Assembly (NCBI GenBank): GCA_030830105.1
Contig: JAURNP010000210.1
Coordinates: 1 to 33,824 of the forward strand
Source: Rhodothermales bacterium
Lineage (GTDB): Bacteria; Bacteroidota; Rhodothermia; Rhodothermales; UBA10348
Reading direction: 5' to 3'
Length of the DNA: 33,824 nt
The notes beneath the pieces are model-generated. The model did no database searches and had not been told where the DNA came from. It was given only the letters and a program-made list of their open reading frames with translations. The translations under genes and the position numbers were made by a program. This document shows positions 26,701 to 33,824 of this stretch, one piece after another. How positions within the stretch are numbered: position 1 is the stretch's first letter; the number at the start of each line of letters is the position of its first letter.

Positions 26701-26774
26701 CTCAGGAATCAGGCGATGGCTCGACTGCAGCGGCTGTACCTGACATCGTCAGCACCTCCTTGGACGACTCATGA
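23751..26774 (+). CDS. FAD/Fe-S 2-hydroxyacid dehydrogenase (GlcD-GlcF fusion, YdiJ-like)
   Basis: The 1007-residue protein fuses a flavin dehydrogenase with an iron-sulfur electron-transfer part. The PCMH-type FAD domain spans about 48-270, with ARAAGSSLAGQ at 79-89 and GPDPASSNRAAMGG at 138-151, followed by the FAD-oxidase C-terminal domain to about 550. Two ferredoxin-like sites follow: Cys577, Cys583 and Cys592, and CLQCKACKAEC with Cys637, 640, 643 and 647. Two CCG motifs at 786-788 and 913-915 complete the heterodisulfide-reductase-like part. E. coli YdiJ has the same layout and length and oxidises D-2-hydroxyglutarate; relatives act on D-lactate or glycolate. Next to a glyoxylate-type aminotransferase, glycolate is possible. 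The quinone pool is the likely acceptor. The next gene overlaps its stop (ATGA). Confidence 0.92.
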   Translation: MQAVDYSVVSPEQVSACMAALQHKIGDAVRTNAYQRMLYATDASIYHVEPAAVVIPRHRDDLQAVMETAAQFHVPVTARAAGSSLAGQAVGRGIIVDVTKHLDRILELDRDNHQVTVEPGVVLDDLNRFLREEHLLFGPDPASSNRAAMGGIVSNNSTGSHSICYGMTADHVHAMDVVLSDGSRASFSNLDASSFADRGQRSGMEGAIYRGMNDLLTDSRSLDIIRRDTPRHWRRCGGYNLDRLASGGVSFLKDHPQGRNLARLLCGAEGTLGLIESITLDLVPLPRYTGLAIVHFHEIVRALETVQVILEVEPSAVELLDHLGMSMCRQSPMWRKKLESFVDGEPNSILITEFQGDSEAEIVAKIDRLKRHLSDNGAPSHAVVSVLDVRGQNDVWSVRKMGLGFLMSVRGDHKPIPFIEDAAVPVEHLAEYVTGVERFCNERGLDVAYYAHASAGCVHIRPMVNTKAAEEIAHLPDIIHFAIDMLKGFGGALSSEHGDGRARSSFNRSFFGDNLYGLYEQTKQVFDPKGILNPGIITGADPMTDHLRFGPDYRTQKLRTNLDFTEDMGYASAVEMCNGAGVCRKLGSGTMCPSFMATREEEHSTRGRANALRNVLNGRLDPDLLTGERLHETMDLCLQCKACKAECPSSVDMATIKVEFLDRYHRANGIPLRARFFARAASQARMFSGWLAPLLNKISNRPFMRQLLEKTVGISSKRTLPPFAATSFTSWHRRHARSISSAEQGRKRVVLFNDTFNTYHYPDVARCATLFLEACGFEVILPGHRCCGRPAISKGLVNMARKQASQTLDKLLPFAEEGLPIIGLEPSCLLSFGDEYHKLLPGDPRVQVVAERAILFDSFVASLDADRLPAMSGYAEVLLHGHCHQKADVGTAGTHAAIGRIDGCSVNEVDAGCCGMAGSFGFEKEHYELSMQIGKQRLFPAVRETPRHTTVVAPGVSCRQQIIEGTGRKAIHPAELMYRAMLRAQESGDGSTAAAVPDIVSTSLDDS

Positions 26775-28219
26775 GTACAAACCATCACATGACGCCCGAC
26801 GAATTCCGCAAGTTCGGAAAGCAAGTCGTGGACTGGATTGCCGATTACTACGAATGGGTGGAGTCCCGACCGGTTTTGCCCAACTTGGCTCCGGGCGATA
26901 TCCGGAAATCTCTTCCCGAGGATCCGCCCGAAATCGGAGAATCCTTCGAGCATATTTTGGGCGATGTGGACACGCTGATAGAGCCGGGACTGACGCACTG
27001 GCAGTCTCCGAAGTTCATGGCCTATTTCCCGAGTAACACCTCGTTTCCATCCATTCTGGGCGAGATGCTGGCAGCCGGGATGGGGCAGCAAGGCATGGTC
27101 TGGAAAACGAGTCCCGTGGCAACCGAGCTTGAGACGCATGTCATGGACTGGCTGGTTTCCCTGATGGGTTTACCGGAGCATTTCAAGGGCAACGGGGTCA
27201 TTCAGGACACAGCTTCGAGTGCCACGTTGTGCGCCCTGCTTGCCGCTCGCGAACGGGTCACTGGGGGAGCAGCCAATCGAGCAGGTGTGCCCTCGAACCT
27301 GGTGGCCTACACCTCTGATCAGGCGCATTCGTCCATCCAGAAGGCCGCGCGGATCGCGGGCATCGGGGACGAACGCATGCGGCTCATCCCATCGGATGAT
27401 CATTTCCGGATGGATACTGAGGCATTGGCCGCCGCGATCCGCGCGGACCTTGAAGGCGGCCTCACGCCGTTTTTCATTTGCGCCGCGGTGGGCACTACCT
27501 CTTCGATGGCCGTTGACAATGTGCAGGCCATCACCGACGTCGTACGGCGTGAGGCCGCTGACATTTGGGTGCATGTAGACGCCGCCATGGCAGGGACTGC
27601 GGCCGTATGCCCTGAATACCGATGGATCCACGACGGGGTTGAGGCGGCCGACTCCTACTGCTTCAACCCGCACAAGTGGATGTTCACCAATTTTGACTGC
27701 AATGCTTTCTGGGTGCGGGATCGCAAGCAATTGATTGATGCCCTGAGCATCCTGCCGGAGTACCTGCGAACGGCCGAGCATCTGAGTGGCGCCGCCATTG
27801 ACTACCGGGATTGGCAGATTCCACTTGGCCGCCGTTTTCGGGCCCTGAAACTGTGGTTTGTCCTTCGGCACTACGGTGCGGCCGGCCTGTGGCACCATAT
27901 TGCCGAGCACGTTCGTTTGGCAGAATCTTTCGAACACAACGTAGTTGCTCACGACGACTTCGAACTGGTCGTTCCGAGGACGCTCAACCTGGTGTGCTTC
28001 GCCCATCGTCGCGGAGACGCGTTTACCGAGGCGCTCATGGCAGCGGTAAATGCCACCGGTCAGCTGTATCTGAGTCACACCCGCTTGGGTGATCGGTATA
28101 CCATCCGTTGCAGTATCGGAGGGCGGGATCAGGAGCAGCGTCACGTAGATGTTGCCTGGAATCTGATTGTCCAGAAAGCCAAGCAACTAGAGGAGTCCGA
28201 AGGTGAGTCCCGTGGTTGA
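26771..28219 (+). CDS. group II PLP-dependent decarboxylase (aromatic-L-amino-acid type)
   Basis: The 482-residue enzyme matches the aromatic amino acid decarboxylase family. It opens with RKFGKQVVDWIADYYE, then LTHWQSPKFMAYFPSNTS and QDTASSATLCALLAARE. Asp270 in VHVDAAMAG and the PLP lysine Lys302 in NPHKWMFTNFDC mark the active site. The length is normal for the family. Likely substrates are Tyr, Phe, Trp or Dopa, giving the amine and CO2; some bacterial members instead catalyse oxidative deamination to aldehydes. ATG 26771 overlaps the upstream stop as ATGA, and its end overlaps the transporter start by 17 bp, so it belongs firmly to this unit. Why a decarboxylase sits with hydroxyacid genes is not explained by known pathways. 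Confidence 0.93.
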   Translation: MSTNHHMTPDEFRKFGKQVVDWIADYYEWVESRPVLPNLAPGDIRKSLPEDPPEIGESFEHILGDVDTLIEPGLTHWQSPKFMAYFPSNTSFPSILGEMLAAGMGQQGMVWKTSPVATELETHVMDWLVSLMGLPEHFKGNGVIQDTASSATLCALLAARERVTGGAANRAGVPSNLVAYTSDQAHSSIQKAARIAGIGDERMRLIPSDDHFRMDTEALAAAIRADLEGGLTPFFICAAVGTTSSMAVDNVQAITDVVRREAADIWVHVDAAMAGTAAVCPEYRWIHDGVEAADSYCFNPHKWMFTNFDCNAFWVRDRKQLIDALSILPEYLRTAEHLSGAAIDYRDWQIPLGRRFRALKLWFVLRHYGAAGLWHHIAEHVRLAESFEHNVVAHDDFELVVPRTLNLVCFAHRRGDAFTEALMAAVNATGQLYLSHTRLGDRYTIRCSIGGRDQEQRHVDVAWNLIVQKAKQLEESEGESRG

Positions 28220-29717
28220 TTCCGGCCATCCATCCGACCCACATCGCTTTTTGCGCGAGCGTCTCGGCACGTGGATCGGGCCCGCGCTGTTTGTCCTTTT
28301 TCTGGTCGTCCCCGCGCCCGATGACTTGAGCGTGGCTGCCTGGCAAACGGCAGGTATCGGACTCTGGATGGCCATTTGGTGGATGACCGAGGCCGTACCG
28401 ATTCCCATCACTTCGCTGTTGCCACTGATCCTTTTTCCTCCGCTCGATATTGCGCCTATTCGCGAAGCAGCCGAGCCCTATGCCAACCCACTCATCTATC
28501 TGTTCATGGGTGGATTCATGTTGGCCATCGGCATGGAAAAGACCGGCTTACACAAGCGCATCGCACTTTCTCTTCTGCGCAAGGTCGGAACGCGTCCCGA
28601 TGCCATCATCGGTGGATTCATGCTGTCCGGGGCGCTGCTCAGTATGTGGGTGACCAACACGGCCACCACGATGATGATGCTTCCCATCGGGCTTTCTGTG
28701 GTTGCCCTGGCCAAGGGACAATTGGATCACGACACATCTCCCAACCTGGGCCCGGCCCTGATGCTGGGGATTGCCTATTCCTGCACCATTGGAGGACTGG
28801 GGACGCTCATTGGAACGATTCCAAACGCGCTCGTGGCAGGCTTCATGCAGGAGACCTACGGGGTGGAGGTTGGCTTTGTCCAATGGATGGGAGTGGGTAT
28901 CCCATTGATCGTAGTGGGGCTTCCTCTGACCTGGTGGCTGCTTACGCGCGTCCTGTTTGATCTGGGCCGTGAGAGAATTGCCGGCATGGAGACACTGATC
29001 CAGGATTCTTTCTCCGAGTTAAGGAAGCCCTCGAAGGATGAAAAGGCCGTCTTCTGGGTTTTCGGAATGGTCGTACTGCTCTGGCTCACCAGACCCTTGC
29101 TCACGGGCTGGTTGCCCGGTCTTTCGGACACCGTCATCGCCCTGGGTGGAGCAATTATCCTGTTCCTGATTCCGTCCACCCAGCCGGGTCCAACATGGGA
29201 ATCGCGATTCCTCATCACCTGGCAGGATGCCAAACGACTACCGTGGGGTATTCTGGTCCTCTTCGGTGGTGGCCTCTCACTTGCAGCCTCGATCAGTACC
29301 ACGGGTCTTGCTGCCTGGTTGGGCTCCCTGATTTCAGGCGTCAGCAACTGGCCGGTCATTCTGATCATCCTGCTGGTCACGCTCCTGGTCATATTCCTGA
29401 CCGAGTTGACCTCCAATACGGCAACGACCGCTGCCTTCCTGCCAGTCATGGCCTCTGTGGCCCTGGGTATAGGACAGAATCCGTTCCTGCTGACTATTCC
29501 GGCCACGTTGGCAGCCAGCGCGGCGTTCATGCTGCCCGTAGCGACACCACCCAATGCCATCGTCTACGGGTCCAACCTGCTGACCATCCCGCAGATGGCC
29601 CGAACCGGCATCTGGATGAACCTGCTTTTCACCGTCGTGATGTCCGGGATGGCCTATTTTCTGGTTCAGTGGGTGTTCGGTGTGGAGCCGGGCATTCTTC
29701 CTTCCTGGGCTTCCTGA
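28203..29717 (+). CDS. SLC13/DASS-family sodium:dicarboxylate-type symporter
   Basis: The 504-residue inner-membrane protein has about eleven hydrophobic helices. It carries the two pseudo-repeat signatures of the DASS family: WVTNTATTMMMLPI in the first half and TELTSNTATTAAFLPV in the second, both with the SNT-like Asn-Thr that binds sodium and carboxylate. The early MTEAVPIPITSLLP block is typical. Such carriers import succinate, malate, citrate or sulfate with sodium. GTG 28203 is chosen because AGGAG (28191-28195) lies 7 nt before it, inside the previous gene; this also implies coupling. It could bring in the substrate of the upstream dehydrogenase or a related dicarboxylate. Confidence 0.93.
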   Translation: MSPVVDSGHPSDPHRFLRERLGTWIGPALFVLFLVVPAPDDLSVAAWQTAGIGLWMAIWWMTEAVPIPITSLLPLILFPPLDIAPIREAAEPYANPLIYLFMGGFMLAIGMEKTGLHKRIALSLLRKVGTRPDAIIGGFMLSGALLSMWVTNTATTMMMLPIGLSVVALAKGQLDHDTSPNLGPALMLGIAYSCTIGGLGTLIGTIPNALVAGFMQETYGVEVGFVQWMGVGIPLIVVGLPLTWWLLTRVLFDLGRERIAGMETLIQDSFSELRKPSKDEKAVFWVFGMVVLLWLTRPLLTGWLPGLSDTVIALGGAIILFLIPSTQPGPTWESRFLITWQDAKRLPWGILVLFGGGLSLAASISTTGLAAWLGSLISGVSNWPVILIILLVTLLVIFLTELTSNTATTAAFLPVMASVALGIGQNPFLLTIPATLAASAAFMLPVATPPNAIVYGSNLLTIPQMARTGIWMNLLFTVVMSGMAYFLVQWVFGVEPGILPSWAS

Positions 29718-29734
29718 CATTCTCTCATTTTGCC

Positions 29735-30688
29735 ATGCACCTGAGCAATACCCGTCAATCCATTTTTGTCGCAGGCCACCGCGGTCTTGTTGGGTCCGGC
29801 GTGGTTCGGGCGCTCAAGCATGCGGGGTTTGACCGATTGATACTCAGGACGCGGCAGGAGCTGGACCTGACGGACGCCGATGCAGTCCGCGCTTTCTACC
29901 AGGAGGAAAAGCCCGACTTCGTAGTAGTCGCTGCCGCCAAAGTTGGAGGGATCCTGGCCAACGACTCATACCCGGCAGATTTCCTGCACACGAATCTGGA
30001 GATTCAGTCGAATGTGATTCATGGCGCCCATGAGGCCGGAGTAAAACGGCTGCTGTTCCTGGGAAGCACCTGCATCTATCCGAAGCTGGCGCCGCAGCCA
30101 CTCAAGGAAGAATACCTGCTCACGGGTCCATTGGAGCCAACCAATCAGTGGTATGCGATCGCCAAGATTGCTGGCGTGAAGCTCTGTGAGGCGCTTCGAA
30201 GCCAATACGGAGTGGACTTCGTCTCCATGATGCCGACGAATATGTACGGCCCGGGGGACAACTTTGACCTGAATTCATCGCATGTACTGCCCGCGCTCAT
30301 CCGCAAATTCCACGAAGCAAAAGGAACGTCGGATCCGGTAACACTTTGGGGGACAGGGTCGCCCAAGCGCGAATTCATGTATGTGGACGATCTGGCTTCT
30401 TCTATCCTGCACGTGCTCCAGACGCCGGAGGATCAGCTCTTCGATGCCGCTCCCGACGGCTTGATCAACGCAGGGGTAGGACACGACCTGTCCATCGCCG
30501 AGCTTGCCGAAACCATCAAGCAGGTTGTCGGAGCGGATAATGCGATCTCGTACGATACGTCCAAGCCGGACGGTACGCCCCGCAAACTGGTCGATGTGAC
30601 ACGGCTTTTCTCCCTCGGATGGAGGCCTGAAGTGGACCTGAAAGAAGGCATCCGTCGAACCTACGAGTGGTACCAAGCTCAGCACTGA
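29735..30688 (+). CDS. fcl: GDP-L-fucose synthase
   Basis: This short-chain-dehydrogenase-type enzyme turns GDP-4-keto-6-deoxy-D-mannose into GDP-L-fucose by epimerisation at C3 and C5 and reduction with NADPH. The 317 residues show the nucleotide-binding GHRGLVGSG at 14-22, the catalytic Ser111 and Cys113 in FLGSTCIYP, and Tyr140 and Lys144 in the YAIAK motif. MPTNMYGPGDNFD and GTGSPKREFMYVDDLA are family signatures. The length is normal. Its usual partner gmd is not in the window. ATG 29735 starts 17 bp after the transporter stop; the frame is open far upstream, but only as an out-of-frame shadow of the transporter. It may be the last gene of the operon by position rather than by function. 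The product feeds fucosylated surface glycans. Confidence 0.95.
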   Translation: MHLSNTRQSIFVAGHRGLVGSGVVRALKHAGFDRLILRTRQELDLTDADAVRAFYQEEKPDFVVVAAAKVGGILANDSYPADFLHTNLEIQSNVIHGAHEAGVKRLLFLGSTCIYPKLAPQPLKEEYLLTGPLEPTNQWYAIAKIAGVKLCEALRSQYGVDFVSMMPTNMYGPGDNFDLNSSHVLPALIRKFHEAKGTSDPVTLWGTGSPKREFMYVDDLASSILHVLQTPEDQLFDAAPDGLINAGVGHDLSIAELAETIKQVVGADNAISYDTSKPDGTPRKLVDVTRLFSLGWRPEVDLKEGIRRTYEWYQAQH

Positions 30689-30703
30689 CGGGAGTAGCGT
30701 CAG
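30685..30703. terminator. hairpin between convergent fcl and ATPase ends
   Basis: CTGACG (30685-30690) and CGTCAG (30698-30703) form a perfect 6-bp stem with a 7-nt loop. The stem overlaps the fcl stop codon, and the ATPase stop is only 13 bp away at 30716. Its place suits a two-way terminator, but there is no T-run. Confidence 0.35.
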
Positions 30704-30715
30704 CTCTGCATGGTG

Positions 30716-33700
30716 TCAATGTACTACGTTCCGCTCGCGCAGCAGCCGGATCACGGCATGCGAAAACAAGGGGCGGATGCGATAGGACTGACCCGCATCG
30801 ACGGCTGTATGCCGATACATGCGGCCAGCCTCCCTTTTTTCGGTGGTCTCGATGACCAATGCATTTCCGAGAGTCTCGAACAAAGTAAGCGCCTTGTCTT
30901 CCGACAGCCGGTCGATGCGTGCATACTCGTTCGGTGTCAAAGATCCGTGCTCGAGAATAGCCTTGAGGGCGAATACCTGGTCCATATTGAAGCCCGAGAA
31001 AAATGACAGGTTCAGTGCCGGTGCATGGGACACTCGCATCGAAGCGGCATCTTCGGACATGCTGACGGAGCGAATCCATTGCAGCAGAGCCATCTGAATG
31101 TTCTGTCCGAACTGATTGAAGAGCCGATCGAAGAAGGCCTCCCGCAGGATCTGCTGCTGGCGCTCGCGACTGGTGACGCGACGCAATTTGCGGCGGAGCA
31201 GAGGGCTGGGCTCTTCGGGCTTTACGAATTCCAACGGGATGCCGCTCTTGCGGTGACGCTCCATGATGAGCCGTTCGAGGTCCGCACGGTTCAGGTCTGT
31301 CATGGCGTGCTGGCTGACCAGGGAAGCCGAATCGGGATCCGCCGTTTTGAGGATTTGCCAAGCAAACGTTGAAATGGTACCGATCCAGATGATGCGTGAG
31401 TCTGTAAGCGACATCAACTGAAGGACATCCACCAGCAAGTCATAACCCCCGATACCACGCAGGATGAGGACCTCAAGATGCTCCACCATGCAGACAGGAG
31501 CGTTTTGACCCTCGAGGGACATGGAGATGGCCTTGGCGGCCTCGGAAACCGTGTTTACCTCCGGCATTGGAAGGTCCAGAGAGGTACCAAGGAAAGCCAG
31601 GAGCTCCTTGGGACTACTGGGGCGATTCTCCAGGCGGGCAATCCGAAGGTCACGGTCTTTGAGACGCGTTGCCCTCAGGACATTGAGCAAGCTGGTGCGT
31701 CCTGAGGATGGGCCTCCCACCAGGATAGCCGACTGCGGCATACCCAGGTCAAATTGCTCCAACTGGTTTTCAATGAATGTCAGACTCTGGTCTCGACCAA
31801 TGAGGAGGTCCGAGTCCGAAAGGGGCTGGAACGAGAACAGTTTTCGGTAAACGGTCGGGACGTCCTCGAGGACAGCTTCGAGTTCGGCAAGTCCCAGCGC
31901 GGTTTCGTGAAAGGAGGCACGTGTGGGCGAGGGAGTGCCAACCGCTTCTTTTCCACGTTCAATGAGCGCGCGCGCTTCGCGGTGGCCCCGCAGGAAAAGG
32001 CGTTCGAAAAGCACCCCTGCCTGGCGGGCAAAGCGTGAGAGTCGCTGACCCGCTTCGCGCGCTTCCGCATCGATGCGTGATCGCACATCCATCACGTAAG
32101 CACCAACCTGATGTTCTACCTCCAAGCGATCCTGGATCCGGGTCCATGCTTCGAATGACTCACGGCGGTACACATGTGTCAACATAGAAGCGCCCTCTTC
32201 GATGCGATCGCCTATGGTAGCGATCGCATCGCGGGTACGACGCAGACTTTCCTGAATCATGCTCACGAGCTGATCAGGGTCCTCCGCAACGCTATCAGGA
32301 GTTTCTGTCGGTTCTGTCTCGGATGATTCACCGGTCGCCGCCTCAATCGAAAAGCGTACGATGGATGGGAGGTTGACTAATTCCTCGAGGACCTCTTTCA
32401 GGTCGTTCTTGGCATCCCGCGTTCCCTCGGACAGTTCCTCTGCGTCTATTTCGACCGTGCCTTTGCGTGCGATTTCACGCAAGCCAATAATCCGGGCATC
32501 CTGATCCGGAGCGATCAATGACTCACTTTCCGAAGAAAGTGGATGGACCCGGAATGATTCGGGCAGCGCTTCAATCACGGCGGAGAGCCCGTCGAGAAAA
32601 GCCTGATTCTCGTCTGGAATCCGGGTTAGCAGGGACAATTCCTGGATTGGCTCGATCAGTTCCTCCTGTACCCGGCGAACAGCCTCCTCGCCGAGCGATT
32701 GAAGCCGGCTTGCCCGATCCGAAAAAAGGCCTTCTCCCGATGGTTGGGATCTGGAATCAAGCTGCTGCTCCGTTTCTTCCAGGCGCGCAGCAACCGCCAT
32801 GGTCCGCCGCCTGATGGGCTGGACCAAATGATTTTCAACCCCTTGCCGGGTTCCGTACACCAGTTCGTGCAAGGACGTACGCAGTGCGGCCAGTGTCACC
32901 AGGAACTCTGATCGCTCCTGAACTCGGGATGTCCATTCCTTCCAGGTGGGCGCCTGGGAAGCAATGCGATCGAGTCTCCCAGCAAAGACGTCATCTGCGA
33001 TAGTGGGGATATCGCTCATGAAAGAGCTTGCGCGCTCGAATTCCGTCTGTAACGGGATCCACGCCTGTTCGATACACCGGTCGACACCTGCGGCCGCACG
33101 GCACGACAGATCGTCTCCAGCCGCCCGGAAAACCTCCTGTAGTCGATCGGCAGCTCGATGAACAGAGGCCATGACATCTGGAGATACATCGCCCTCCATA
33201 TCCTGGGATAGCTGCCATTGATTCTCGGCTCGAAGGATGGCATACACCAGATCGGAAACAGCCCGTTCGATGGTAGTCATCACACGGGCAGCCCGGCTGC
33301 GGTCGTCGTCCAGCACCTTTCCGAACTGAACCGGAATCCACTCCCGAGCAAATGCCCTTCCAAGAGCACCCACGGGGACTTCGCGTAGACGTGATTCCGG
33401 TGCAGAGCCGAAGCTGCGGGTCAGACGAACCATGCCTTTTCGCGCGGCGGTCAGCGCGCTATCCGCAGATGATGGTTCGTAGAGACGCTCCGGCTCTACG
33501 TCTTCCAACGTGTCGGGCCAATCTCCTACATACGCATCCATCTCTGTTAACCAATCGCAGAAAAGGCGGGCCAGTTCGTCTGGGGACAGCAGCGTTGAGG
33601 TAAGCCTTTGGTAGGCAGGCAAGAATGCCTCCTGAAGGTGTTCGCGAGCTTCTTCTAGGTCGGTAGGTTGCGAGGGGCCTGGGGCAAGTCGGGCTACCTC

Positions 33701-33814
33701 GGACAAGCCTTGTTGCACCTGCGTGATCCGTTCATCGACGCAGTCTGCAAATCGATGACCGCCTTCGAAAGCAGCAGTCCGCAGGGCGGTGAGCATGGTC
33801 TTTGGACTATGCAT
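30716..33814 (-). CDS. large helical protein with a P-loop (AAA+/STAND-like) ATPase domain, function unknown
   Basis: The 1032-residue protein is rich in Glu, Arg, Leu and Ala for about its first 650 residues, with long predicted helices or coiled coils. A related motif recurs: EWIPVQF and QAWIPLQTEFE, suggesting repeats. From about 680 there is an ATPase domain, opening with LLIGRDQSLTFIENQL, then Walker A VGGPSSGRTSLLN, where Arg706 stands in place of the usual Lys. Walker B is VCMVEHLEVL, with Glu778 and no preceding Asp. A sensor-like strand RIIWIGTISTFAW follows, and the last 130 residues look like a winged helix (SLTPNEYARIDRLSEDKALTLFETL). No signal peptide or membrane helix is seen. 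ATG 33814 follows GGAGG at the very edge of the window; GTG 33820 or a more distant start outside the window is possible. It may be a STAND-like switch or a structural ATPase. Confidence 0.75.
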   Translation of the reverse strand: MHSPKTMLTALRTAAFEGGHRFADCVDERITQVQQGLSEVARLAPGPSQPTDLEEAREHLQEAFLPAYQRLTSTLLSPDELARLFCDWLTEMDAYVGDWPDTLEDVEPERLYEPSSADSALTAARKGMVRLTRSFGSAPESRLREVPVGALGRAFAREWIPVQFGKVLDDDRSRAARVMTTIERAVSDLVYAILRAENQWQLSQDMEGDVSPDVMASVHRAADRLQEVFRAAGDDLSCRAAAGVDRCIEQAWIPLQTEFERASSFMSDIPTIADDVFAGRLDRIASQAPTWKEWTSRVQERSEFLVTLAALRTSLHELVYGTRQGVENHLVQPIRRRTMAVAARLEETEQQLDSRSQPSGEGLFSDRASRLQSLGEEAVRRVQEELIEPIQELSLLTRIPDENQAFLDGLSAVIEALPESFRVHPLSSESESLIAPDQDARIIGLREIARKGTVEIDAEELSEGTRDAKNDLKEVLEELVNLPSIVRFSIEAATGESSETEPTETPDSVAEDPDQLVSMIQESLRRTRDAIATIGDRIEEGASMLTHVYRRESFEAWTRIQDRLEVEHQVGAYVMDVRSRIDAEAREAGQRLSRFARQAGVLFERLFLRGHREARALIERGKEAVGTPSPTRASFHETALGLAELEAVLEDVPTVYRKLFSFQPLSDSDLLIGRDQSLTFIENQLEQFDLGMPQSAILVGGPSSGRTSLLNVLRATRLKDRDLRIARLENRPSSPKELLAFLGTSLDLPMPEVNTVSEAAKAISMSLEGQNAPVCMVEHLEVLILRGIGGYDLLVDVLQLMSLTDSRIIWIGTISTFAWQILKTADPDSASLVSQHAMTDLNRADLERLIMERHRKSGIPLEFVKPEEPSPLLRRKLRRVTSRERQQQILREAFFDRLFNQFGQNIQMALLQWIRSVSMSEDAASMRVSHAPALNLSFFSGFNMDQVFALKAILEHGSLTPNEYARIDRLSEDKALTLFETLGNALVIETTEKREAGRMYRHTAVDAGQSYRIRPLFSHAVIRLLRERNVVH

Positions 33815-33824
33815 GGCCACCTCC

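Noticed and set aside
27170-28186. Antisense open frame of 338 codons inside the PLP decarboxylase
   Set aside because: The sense strand carries the PLP lysine and aspartate motifs; the antisense product looks random.
29195-29734. Upstream extension of the fcl frame through the transporter
   Set aside because: The transporter frame has strong family motifs there, and the GDP-fucose synthase family begins at ATG 29735.
9677-30688. A single fucose system linking the GH95 gene and fcl
   Set aside because: They are 18 kb apart in separate units, and one degrades while the other makes activated fucose. No fucose catabolic genes or gmd are seen, so a joint system is not supported.

Overview
This 33.8-kb window is dense chromosomal DNA with roughly 55-58% GC by eye. 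It fits a marine or saline member of the Rhodothermota/Bacteroidota lineage. The grounds are a CarboxypepD-type TonB-dependent receptor, several secreted or lipoprotein hydrolases, a GH95 fucosidase-family enzyme, and start sites where a Shine-Dalgarno sequence is often absent. The taxonomic guess is an inference from gene style only. I saw no rRNA, tRNA, IS element, phage gene or CRISPR array.

Layout. (1) 1-1117: a possible gene end, then a secreted SH3-domain gene split by an in-frame TAG, then a gene-free stretch with two hairpins and a 10-bp tandem repeat. (2) 1118-6307, minus strand: a TonB-dependent receptor followed by aconitase A. (3) 6408-7859: gabD, divergent from the receptor. (4) 8032-15431: a tightly packed plus-strand operon of amidohydrolase, GH95 glycosidase, M1 aminopeptidase and the large and small subunits of aconitase X (AcnX). 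(5) 15512-16814, minus strand: a Tat-exported FAD:protein FMN transferase (ApbE), with a possible small gene upstream. (6) 16890-21523: two phosphatase-type lipoproteins (PhoD-like and alkaline-phosphatase superfamily), then an N-terminal fragment of a PLP decarboxylase. (7) 21594-22448, minus strand: a metallo-beta-lactamase-fold hydrolase. (8) 22609-30688: a five-gene operon of class V aminotransferase, FAD/Fe-S 2-hydroxyacid dehydrogenase, group II PLP decarboxylase, SLC13-type symporter and GDP-L-fucose synthase. (9) 30716-33814, minus strand: a 1032-residue helical protein with an unusual P-loop ATPase domain.

How the genes may work together. Region 4 looks like catabolism of glycosylated peptides. 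It has an exo-fucosidase, an aminopeptidase, an amidohydrolase of a fold that includes dipeptidases, and AcnX, whose characterised bacterial members dehydrate cis-3-hydroxy-L-proline. Region 8 couples a flavin/Fe-S 2-hydroxyacid dehydrogenase to a glyoxylate-type aminotransferase and a dicarboxylate-type importer, which suggests salvage of a hydroxy acid. Region 6 fits phosphorus scavenging from organic esters. The least understood gene is the ATPase at the right edge, whose Walker A lysine is replaced by arginine. Other oddities are a perfect 19-bp inverted repeat inside a coding region, the interrupted SH3 gene and the truncated decarboxylase.
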